Below, piece after piece: positions 1-4,018 of a stretch of DNA of 5,181 nucleotides. The translations under genes and the position numbers were made by a program. This stretch comes from Candidatus Beckwithbacteria bacterium CG23_combo_of_CG06-09_8_20_14_all_47_9 (GTDB lineage Bacteria > Patescibacteriota > Microgenomatia > UBA1400 > CG1-02-47-37). Location of the stretch: contig PCSQ01000004.1 of assembly GCA_002772455.1 (NCBI GenBank), forward strand, positions 1-5,181. Reading direction: 5' to 3'. The notes beneath the pieces are model-generated. The model was not told the origin of the DNA. It was given only the letters and a program-made list of their open reading frames with translations, and did not search any database. Each line of letters starts with the position of its first letter. Position 1 is the stretch's first letter.

Positions 1-16
1 ATTTGCGCTTAAAATC

Positions 17-45
17 GGCTGGCGAGCCCTCGCAGAGGGCGAGCC
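17..45 (-). terminator. GC-rich hairpin downstream of tRNA-Ser(GCU), possible terminator
   Basis: A perfect 6-bp stem with a 3-base loop (GCCCTC at 26-31, GAGGGC at 35-40) sits inside a longer imperfect palindrome closed by GGCT (17-20) and AGCC (42-45). On the minus strand it begins 20 bases beyond the CCA end of the tRNA and is followed by GATTTTAAG, a weak T-tract, so it may end the minus-strand transcript. An 8-base direct repeat, GGCGAGCC, flanks the loop (21-28 and 38-45). It could equally be a dispersed palindromic repeat, because its 6-3-6 geometry matches the hairpins at 1980-2009. Confidence 0.4.
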
Positions 46-64
46 AACAAAGACATTTCCTAAT

Positions 65-153
65 TGGCGGAGGAGGTGGGATTTGAACCCACGTGAGACT
101 TTCGTCTCAGCGGTTTAGCAAACCGCCCGAATGGGCCGCTATCGGACTCCTCC
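65..153 (-). tRNA. tRNA-Ser(GCU), CCA encoded
   Basis: This is a class II serine tRNA on the minus strand. The acceptor strands GGAGGAG (153-147) and CTCCTCC (75-69) pair fully. The anticodon loop TTGCTAA (121-115) carries anticodon GCT (119-117), which reads AGC/AGU, and lies in a perfect 5-bp stem GCGGT/ACCGC. The long variable arm TGAGAC-GAAA-GTCTCA is the serine hallmark. The T arm is GTGGG, TTCAAAT, CCCAC. The discriminator is G (68), as expected for serine, and it is followed by an encoded CCA (67-65). The D stem is short, CGA/TCG, extendable by one C-G pair, with a loop unlike the common bacterial tRNA-Ser pattern. Its promoter appears to lie at the end of the upstream endonuclease gene. 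Confidence 0.96.
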
Positions 154-164
154 TTAGTTTATTA

Positions 165-173
165 ATTATATCA
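165..173 (-). promoter_or_regulatory. Extended -10 promoter of tRNA-Ser(GCU)
   Basis: On the minus strand TGATATAAT is a perfect extended -10 element (TGn plus TATAAT). Its TGA is also the stop codon of the LAGLIDADG gene. The predicted start site near 158 lies 5 bases before the tRNA 5' end. The same nine bases form the ssrA promoter at 3606-3614. No clear -35 hexamer is seen. Confidence 0.65.
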
Positions 174-1154
174 AACCTGCTTCAATAATCTCGGGTTAGA
201 ACTACCAATAATTTTTAGATACTTTACCACTTCCTTTTCTGAATAAAGCCAAACCTTCTTTTCTCCCTGGTATTTTGGCGTTAACCCTATTTTTCTCAAT
301 ACAGTGAAGGCAAAATCCAATAATGGTTGGCTTTTGTTGGTAAAACAAATTTTTTTGTAACAATATATTTTCCCGGCAACTTTATATTTATGAATAAAAA
401 TACCACCATCTGTATCCATTAAACCTCTCAGGCACTTTAGTGAAAATTTAAAATTCTTTTTTATCCATAAAGGCACGTCTACCTGTTGTTTTACCTTGTT
501 ACCAATTTTTAACCCTTTAGATGTTAAAAAATCAATTAGATTTCTACCAGATGTTAATAAAATTAAGACGCCATATTTTTCCCGGGTATATTTATAAGGA
601 TTATACTTAAAAAGTTTTTGAATTAATTTTTCAATATAGTCGGCATATTCTTTATCCTTTTTCATATTAAAATAAATCGAACATTGATCTTTGGTTAGGC
701 TACCGTCGCCTAAAACCGTACCAATAAATTCTGCCAACTCTAACCCAATTCTCGGAATACTAATTCTACCTCTAACAATCACGCCAATCCCTCTATAATA
801 TTCAGGGTTTTTTCGCCGCAGTTGCTGACTAATTAAACCACCTTTTCTCCTCCCCTCTGGGGTACCCGGAGGGCCATATTTTTTTAACATCGCCTGGGCC
901 GCTTTTCTGGCATATTTCCTCGTCCAATACTCTTCCCTTTCCTCAAGGACAAATGGAATTTTTTTTTGAAATAGTTTGGCAAATTTTTCTATTTTTTCTT
1001 TGTTCGGTAGTAATACCCCTCTTCTCCAATCTCTTATTGTTCTCCCTGATAATTTCACCAATCTGCCAATTTCATCCCAGCTTTTTCCTGAATGATTATG
1101 AATTTCTTCAAAAAAATCTCTAATTTCAGCTTTATCAATTACCAATCGGCTCAT
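171..1154 (-). CDS. Free-standing LAGLIDADG endonuclease with N-terminal helix-turn-helix
   Basis: This 327-residue protein has two LAGLIDADG helices, as in monomeric homing endonucleases: LAEFIGTVLGDG (140-151, acidic D150) and LRGLMDTDGG (242-251, acidic D249). Such enzymes cut long asymmetric DNA sites and promote copying of their own gene. The N-terminus (about 24-46, SWDEIGRLVKLSGRTIRDW) looks like a helix-turn-helix, followed by a basic stretch with GRRKGG (101-106). The ATG at 1154 is the first start after the tRNA fragment; no Shine-Dalgarno is seen. The gene is visibly richer in A+T than the cupin and beta-propeller genes, which fits transfer. It lies between a tRNA-Ser 5' fragment (1212-1187) and intact tRNA-Ser(GCU). 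Too little non-coding sequence flanks it (32 and 17 bases) for a group I intron core. The family call is firm; the target site is inferred. Confidence 0.9.
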   Translation of the reverse strand: MSRLVIDKAEIRDFFEEIHNHSGKSWDEIGRLVKLSGRTIRDWRRGVLLPNKEKIEKFAKLFQKKIPFVLEEREEYWTRKYARKAAQAMLKKYGPPGTPEGRRKGGLISQQLRRKNPEYYRGIGVIVRGRISIPRIGLELAEFIGTVLGDGSLTKDQCSIYFNMKKDKEYADYIEKLIQKLFKYNPYKYTREKYGVLILLTSGRNLIDFLTSKGLKIGNKVKQQVDVPLWIKKNFKFSLKCLRGLMDTDGGIFIHKYKVAGKIYCYKKICFTNKSQPLLDFAFTVLRKIGLTPKYQGEKKVWLYSEKEVVKYLKIIGSSNPRLLKQV

Positions 1155-1186
1155 TAATTAATTTTACGTCAATTTCAATAAAACAT

Positions 1187-1212
1187 CAATAATCCAACTA
1201 TGCGACTCCTCC
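1187..1212 (-). pseudogene. tRNA-Ser 5' fragment (relic 1)
   Basis: On the minus strand 1212-1204 reads GGAGGAGTC, identical to the first nine bases of tRNA-Ser(GCU) at 153-145, including its whole 5' acceptor strand. It continues with GCATAGTTGG, which resembles a bacterial tRNA-Ser D arm (GCA stem strand, TAG and GG in the loop). The matching D-stem strand would be TGC, but TGA is present. No anticodon, variable or T arm follows before the endonuclease start at 1154. The fragment begins one base after the cupin stop codon. At more than 40 bases from the next ATG, GGAGGAG is too far away to be a ribosome binding site. The tRNA origin is inference from short similarity. Confidence 0.55.
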
Positions 1213-1611
1213 CTATTCCGTTATTTTACCATCAAACTCGGCTTCACGGGCAACGGCGTCAGCTTTTGTCACCCGAACAATTCCGTCTTGATGATGCGCC
1301 GGCGCGTAAAGCGTGTACATTTTCAGCCCCTCACTGGCCGACGTATTAATCACGTTATGGTTAGCTCCGGCCGGAACGATGACGGCATCACCGTCACCAA
1401 CAATATATTCGTTGCCGTCGATAATAACCTTGCCTTGACCGGCCTCAAACCGGAAAAACTGGTCATTATCCGCATGGACTTCCGCCCCGATTTCCTCGCC
1501 TGGTTTAAGAGACATCAACACCAACTGGCTGTGCTTGCCGGTATACAACACTTGCCGGAAGTTCCTGTTATCTAAAGTTAATTTTTCAATATTGGCGAAA
1601 AAACCTTTCAT
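1213..1611 (-). CDS. Small single-domain cupin protein
   Basis: A 132-residue single-domain cupin. Motif 1 is the region around H46-A-D-N-D-Q51 through G58; the usual second histidine is Asp48 and the usual glutamate is Gln51. Motif 2 is GDGDAVIVPAGANHNVIN (72-89) with Pro80, Gly82 and His85. Cupins of this length resemble the sugar-isomerase-like (cupin_2) group and usually bind a divalent metal; the substrate cannot be read from the sequence, and the altered motif 1 makes catalysis uncertain. The ATG at 1611 is supported by a strong Shine-Dalgarno, AAGGAGA (1624-1618), about 7 bases upstream, rare in this window. The gene follows tRNA-Ser(UGA) by 28 bases and may be co-transcribed with it. 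The stop is TAG. Confidence 0.9.
   Translation of the reverse strand: MKGFFANIEKLTLDNRNFRQVLYTGKHSQLVLMSLKPGEEIGAEVHADNDQFFRFEAGQGKVIIDGNEYIVGDGDAVIVPAGANHNVINTSASEGLKMYTLYAPAHHQDGIVRVTKADAVAREAEFDGKITE
1223..1231 (-). promoter_or_regulatory. Extended -10 box upstream of tRNA relic 1
   Basis: The minus strand has TGGTAAAAT, an extended -10 element with five of six hexamer matches, inside the last codons of the cupin gene. The predicted start near 1216 is 4 bases before the tRNA relic at 1212. It would now drive the LAGLIDADG gene. No -35 was recognised. Confidence 0.4.
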
Positions 1612-1639
1612 ATATGTCTCCTTTTATAATAATTGACAG

Positions 1640-1722
1640 CGGAGGGGGTGAGGCTCGAACTCACAAGCCCTTGCGGGCGCCAGTTTTCAAGACTGGTGGA
1701 ATAACCGTTATCCGACCCCTCC
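1640..1722 (-). tRNA. tRNA-Ser(UGA), CCA not encoded
   Basis: This is a class II serine tRNA on the minus strand. The acceptor strands GGAGGGG (1722-1716) and CCCCTCC (1647-1641) pair fully. The anticodon loop CTTGAAA carries TGA (1689-1687), which reads UCA and related codons, in a perfect CCAGT/ACTGG stem. The variable arm is GCCC-GCAA-GGGC. The T arm is GTGAG, TTCGAGC, CTCAC. The discriminator is G (1640), followed by CTG, so CCA must be added after transcription, unlike in the tRNA-Ser(GCU) of this window. The D arm (GGA, TAACGGTTAT, TCC) is intact but not the common bacterial tRNA-Ser form. Its first 15 bases are also the last codons and stop of the GIY-YIG gene. A -10-like TACAAT (1735-1730) lies inside that gene, one helical turn upstream. 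Confidence 0.96.
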
Positions 1723-1974
1723 AAACTTAATTGTATTCTGCAGTAAGTATTTTACTCTTTCACGACCTTTTCCGCTTTTGAGAAAAAGCTCTTCTCTGCG
1801 GGAATCAATTTTATTTATAAATGCTTCGTAATATATCAACTCCCATGGTTTCCCTTTTTTAGTAGAACGAACTCTACCTATGTTGTGATTTGTTAATCGT
1901 GTTTTTAAATCGGTCGTACAGCCTTTATATATTTTCTTTAATTTATGGCTATAAAGAATATAAACGTAATTCAT
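1708..1974 (-). CDS. Small GIY-YIG nuclease
   Basis: An 88-residue single-domain GIY-YIG nuclease of the short UvrC-N-like type common in Patescibacteria. The YVYIL strand (residues 3-7) and IYKG (15-18; Lys replaces the usual Ile of YIG) form the signature. Arg26 in LKTRLTNHN is the expected catalytic arginine. The region RREELFLKSGKGRE (59-72) supplies the metal-binding glutamate, probably Glu62. Length is normal for the family. The ATG at 1974 follows a weak GGCGGA about 6 bases upstream, inside a hairpin. The 3' end overlaps tRNA-Ser(UGA) by 15 bases: the last codons and TAA are the tRNA's first bases. The gene is A+T-rich relative to neighbours. A tRNA-Ser 5' fragment and two hairpins precede it. 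Family members include free-standing mobile nucleases and possible repair enzymes; the context favours the former. Confidence 0.88.
   Translation of the reverse strand: MNYVYILYSHKLKKIYKGCTTDLKTRLTNHNIGRVRSTKKGKPWELIYYEAFINKIDSRREELFLKSGKGRERVKYLLQNTIKFGGVG
1730..1735 (-). promoter_or_regulatory. -10-like box of tRNA-Ser(UGA)
   Basis: TACAAT on the minus strand matches five of six -10 positions and predicts a start at about 1723, next to the tRNA 5' end at 1722. It lies within the GIY-YIG coding sequence. No extension or -35 was recognised, so this rests on position and one hexamer. Confidence 0.35.
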
Positions 1975-1979
1975 AAGTT

Positions 1980-1994
1980 TCCGCCCAAGGCGGA
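1980..1994. repeat. Perfect 6-3-6 hairpin, first of a tandem pair
   Basis: TCCGCC, loop CAA, GGCGGA form a perfect palindromic stem. It abuts a second hairpin of the same geometry without a spacer. On the minus strand it ends 5 bases before the GIY-YIG start codon and holds that gene's only Shine-Dalgarno-like sequence (GGCGGA) in its stem. Confidence 0.75.
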
Positions 1995-2009
1995 TCAGCC
2001 TCGGGCTGA
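1995..2009. repeat. Perfect 6-3-6 hairpin, second of a tandem pair
   Basis: TCAGCC, loop TCG, GGCTGA form a perfect 6-bp stem. Its right edge at 2009 touches the last base of the tRNA-Ser fragment at 2010, so it marks the break point. No T-tract follows on either strand, which argues against an intrinsic terminator. It may be a dispersed palindromic repeat or an element end. Confidence 0.75.
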
Positions 2010-2044
2010 CAAGACTGGTTCCTTACCATTCGGAGCACCCCTCC
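2010..2044 (-). pseudogene. tRNA-Ser 5' half broken in the anticodon loop (relic 2)
   Basis: On the minus strand the 35 bases from 2044 hold the 5' acceptor strand GGAGGGG, identical to intact tRNA-Ser(UGA). A D arm of common bacterial tRNA-Ser form follows: TCCG, AATGGTA, AGGA, with the conserved GG. Then comes ACCAGTCTTG (2019-2010), identical over ten bases to 1697-1688 of the intact gene, covering the 5' anticodon stem and the loop up to the second anticodon base. The similarity stops there and a hairpin begins. One extra base (C at 2035) between acceptor and D stem suggests decay. The missing 3' half would fit the 3' half of tRNA-Ser(UGA) downstream. Confidence 0.75.
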
Positions 2045-2047
2045 ATC

Positions 2048-2056
2048 TGATAGAAT
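2048..2056 (+). promoter_or_regulatory. Extended -10 promoter of the CoA gene, near-leaderless
   Basis: TGATAGAAT is an extended -10 element with five of six hexamer matches. The predicted transcription start is about 2063, within 2 bases of the ATG at 2065. The message would then have almost no leader, which fits the absence of a Shine-Dalgarno sequence. No -35 is apparent. Confidence 0.5.
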
Positions 2057-2060
2057 TATA
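2055..2060 (-). promoter_or_regulatory. -10 box upstream of tRNA relic 2 and the GIY-YIG gene
   Basis: On the minus strand a perfect TATAAT predicts a start near 2048, four bases before the tRNA relic at 2044. A partial -35 (GCGACA, 2084-2079) lies 18 bases upstream. This is probably the old tRNA promoter and now serves the GIY-YIG gene. It overlaps the plus-strand promoter of the CoA gene. Confidence 0.5.
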
Positions 2061-2064
2061 CATT

Positions 2065-2982
2065 ATGCGTTTTAATCTTGTCGCCGTCGCCGGCACGTTT
2101 GACCATTTACATCTGGGGCATAAAAAATTGCTCGAAGCCGCAAAAGAGAACGGTAAAAAGGTTATCGTCGGCCTGTGCCAAAAATCAATGTTGGTTAATA
2201 AACTCTATCCCCAATCAATCGAAAGTTATGAAATTCGTCGCCAATCGGTAGCTAAATTCAAACCTGGTCAAATTATTCCCCTGTCTGAGATTTACGGTCC
2301 TGCCGCCACTTCCACCAAAATTGACGCCATTGTTTGCAGCCAGTTAAGCCGACCCAACGTTGAGAAAATCAATCAGCGACGGCATAATCCGCTGACAATC
2401 ATTGAGGTCCCCTTAGTTAGATGCAGTCACGGCCAACCACTATCTTCGTCGCTTGTCCGCCAAGGCTTGGTTAACCGCCAAGGGTTTTTTTACCCGCAAA
2501 TTTTTAACCGGGATTTAAAACTTCCACTGTCTTTACGGCCACTGCTCCAAAAACCGTTTACTCCGGTAATTAAAAAAATTTCCCGGCCAAAATTTGGAGT
2601 GATTGCCGTCGGCGACATTGCCGCCATATCTTTGTTAAATCAAAAAATCGTGCCTAACTTGGCCATTGTTGACCTCAAAACTAAACGCCGGCAGATTTTC
2701 CCCCATCTGCAAGCCTTAGGTTTAAAATCCGGACTAACGGCCCCCAATCCGGCCGGCATCATCACTAACTACTCAGTCAGGCAATTACTAAACTGTTTTA
2801 GTCAAAAACAATCTTCTCTGTTAATTGACGGTGAAGAAGATTTACTGGTTTTACCGGCAATTCTACTCTCGCCGCTTCAAACCACAATTTTTTATGGCCA
2901 ACCTGATCAGGGTTTAGTCAAAATCACCGTTACCGAAGCGGCTAAAACCAAGGCACTTAAATTTTTACAGCAGTTTATCTAG
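2065..2982 (+). CDS. Bifunctional phosphopantetheine adenylyltransferase / GTP-dependent dephospho-CoA kinase
   Basis: A 305-residue fusion for the last two steps of CoA synthesis. Residues 1-140 form an archaeal/eukaryal-type adenylyltransferase that joins ATP and 4'-phosphopantetheine to give dephospho-CoA: GTFDHLHLGH (10-19) has the nucleotide-binding HxGH, and SSSLVRQG (127-134) matches the family's C-terminal SSTxIR site. Residues about 150-305 match DUF359, the GTP-dependent dephospho-CoA kinase known from archaea (TK1697 of Thermococcus kodakarensis): VGD (182-184), IVDLKTKRR (201-209), NPAGIIT (228-234), DGEEDLLVLPA (255-265), YGQPDQG (277-283). The kinase phosphorylates the 3'-OH of dephospho-CoA using GTP. 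The ATG at 2065 was chosen because homology begins there; an upstream in-frame start at 1945 would run through the GIY-YIG gene. The gene converges on comF with an 8-base overlap. Confidence 0.9.
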   Translation: MRFNLVAVAGTFDHLHLGHKKLLEAAKENGKKVIVGLCQKSMLVNKLYPQSIESYEIRRQSVAKFKPGQIIPLSEIYGPAATSTKIDAIVCSQLSRPNVEKINQRRHNPLTIIEVPLVRCSHGQPLSSSLVRQGLVNRQGFFYPQIFNRDLKLPLSLRPLLQKPFTPVIKKISRPKFGVIAVGDIAAISLLNQKIVPNLAIVDLKTKRRQIFPHLQALGLKSGLTAPNPAGIITNYSVRQLLNCFSQKQSSLLIDGEEDLLVLPAILLSPLQTTIFYGQPDQGLVKITVTEAAKTKALKFLQQFI

Positions 2983-3598
2983 CTAAACTTAATCCCCAAA
3001 TTTCCCTAACTCCCTTTTCTTTTAAAACTTTTATCGCCTCTCTCATGGTCGAACCAGTCGTCCAAACATCGTCAATTAATAAAATTGACTTGGGTAAATG
3101 ACCGGGTTTAACTTGAAAAATATCTTTAACATTGGTCAATCTTTCTTCCCGAGGCAGACGCGACTGGGGCGTAGTCAACTTCACCCGCTCTAAACGATCA
3201 ATTAGCTTCAGCCTTAGCTGCCGGCTGATAATTTGACCAATCAATTCCGCTTGGTTAAAGCCGCGCCGATTTTCCCTAAACCAATGAAGCGGGAGGGGTT
3301 GAACTACCGGCTTTAAAGCTAAAAATTCCCGGAATAAGTCAGTATTGGGCTGGGTTAATTTGTGCCGTAAACCCGACTCAATTAATTGTTTTAATTCCCC
3401 CTCAATGTCTTTTAAAAACCTGAATTTTAATTGCTTAATTGCCTCCCGGATTAAACCACGGTAGCAAAACAAACTTAAATGATTATTGAAACACTCATCA
3501 CTAATTTCGCCAGTTTTTAAGCACTGGTCGCAAAAATACTGCCCCACCCGGCCGCAGCCTAAACATTTTTTCTGATAGATTAAATCCCAAAAAGACAT
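2975..3598 (-). CDS. comF: ComF family phosphoribosyltransferase-like protein
   Basis: 207 residues, normal for ComF/GntX. An N-terminal zinc ribbon has C12xxC15 and C23xxC26, followed by YRGLIREAIKQLKFR (46-60). The central PLHWFRENRRGFNQAELI (103-120) and the PRPP-binding loop ILLIDDVWTTGSTMREA (172-188) are diagnostic. ComF proteins support uptake of transforming DNA in competent bacteria; the biochemical reaction is not settled. No other competence gene is in the window. The gene converges on the CoA gene and diverges from ssrA. The ATG at 3598 has only AAGG two bases upstream. A minus-strand TATCAT (3610-3605), overlapping the ssrA promoter, would give a leaderless message; this is weak evidence. 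Confidence 0.93.
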   Translation of the reverse strand: MSFWDLIYQKKCLGCGRVGQYFCDQCLKTGEISDECFNNHLSLFCYRGLIREAIKQLKFRFLKDIEGELKQLIESGLRHKLTQPNTDLFREFLALKPVVQPLPLHWFRENRRGFNQAELIGQIISRQLRLKLIDRLERVKLTTPQSRLPREERLTNVKDIFQVKPGHLPKSILLIDDVWTTGSTMREAIKVLKEKGVREIWGLSLAR

Positions 3599-3605
3599 AG
3601 CCTTA

Positions 3606-3614
3606 TGATATAAT
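3606..3614 (+). promoter_or_regulatory. Extended -10 promoter of ssrA
   Basis: TGATATAAT is a perfect extended -10 element. The predicted start near 3621 is 3 bases before the mature tmRNA 5' end (GGGG at 3624). No convincing -35 is present. The AT-rich segment lies between the divergent comF and ssrA and probably also holds the comF start signals. Confidence 0.75.
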
Positions 3615-3623
3615 ATAGGTCAC

Positions 3624-4018
3624 GGGGATGAAATGATTCGACACCCGCATGCTCTTTGACACCTACAAGCAGACTTTGGTTAACCGTCTTTAAAAATTGA
3701 CCAAAACTTAGCTGTCAACACTTTTGTCAGCACAGTAAAAGACATTGCGGCTAATTTCGCGGGCTATGTTCGTGAAACAGTTGCTTTGGCTTTTACTCCC
3801 AGCGTTCCGGCTTTAGTCGAAGCGTAAGGCATTCTGACCCATTTTGTTTGCGGAATCGGGCCAGGGTGTAAACAAACACAGACTGTAAACCCGAAGCTGA
3901 CTCGTTCGGGTCCAAATTAAGAGTCAAACTTTTTGCCTCGGCGCAAGCCGGGACTAAGCTTGTAAACGGTGCATTTAGCCTCGGATGGACGAGGGCTCAT
4001 TACCCTCCATCTCCACCA
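3624..4018 (+). ncRNA. ssrA: Transfer-messenger RNA (tmRNA)
   Basis: This 395-base tmRNA acts with SmpB to free stalled ribosomes and tag their nascent peptides. The 5' GGGGATG (3624-3630) pairs with CATCTCC (4008-4014), then discriminator A and encoded CCA (4016-4018). The conserved GATTCGAC (3634-3641) is present. Helix P2 pairs ACAAGC (3665-3670) with GCTTGT (3958-3963). Three H-type pseudoknots are visible. PK1: AGAC 3671/GTCT 3686 and TTTGGT 3675/ACCAAA 3700. A second after the tag: ACCC 3837/GGGT 3864 and TGTTTG 3845/CAAACA 3873. A third: ACCCGAA 3889/TTCGGGT 3905 and GACTC 3899/GAGTC 3921. A GNRA-loop hairpin follows (3937-3952). The T arm has a 5-bp stem, GAGGG/CCCTC, but an odd loop, CTCATTA. 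This is a one-piece molecule, not a permuted two-piece form. Confidence 0.96.
3711..3827 (+). other. tmRNA proteolysis-tag reading frame
   Basis: Starting six bases after pseudoknot PK1 ends (3705), one frame stays open to TAA at 3825-3827. With GCT at 3711 as resume codon, the tag is 38 residues, beginning AVNTFVS and ending VPALVEA. The other two frames close at TAA within about 50 bases. The frame is inferred from the distance to PK1 and its openness; the resume codon could be one or two codons later. The end differs from the usual ALAA, and the tag is longer than most. Confidence 0.55.

Noticed and set aside
171..1212. Group I intron in tRNA-Ser carrying the LAGLIDADG gene
   Set aside because: The tRNA downstream is complete with its own acceptor and D arm, so no split exon remains. 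The non-coding flanks (32 and 17 bases) are too short for a group I catalytic core.
1288..1575. Plus-strand open frame of 95 codons
   Set aside because: It lies wholly antisense to the cupin gene and has no recognisable motif or start signal.
1980..2009. CRISPR repeats or an intrinsic terminator
   Set aside because: There are only two different palindromes with no spacers, and neither strand has a T-tract after the stems.
1690..2044. Relic 2 as a working 5' exon spliced to the 3' half of tRNA-Ser(UGA)
   Set aside because: The two would form a plausible tRNA, but no intron core is visible, the downstream tRNA is already complete, and the relic has an extra base between acceptor and D stem. 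Splicing is kept only as a remote alternative.
1945..2064. N-terminal extension of the CoA protein by 40 residues
   Set aside because: The extension would run through the start of the GIY-YIG gene, both hairpins and the tRNA relic. Family homology starts at the ATG at 2065, right after a -10 box.
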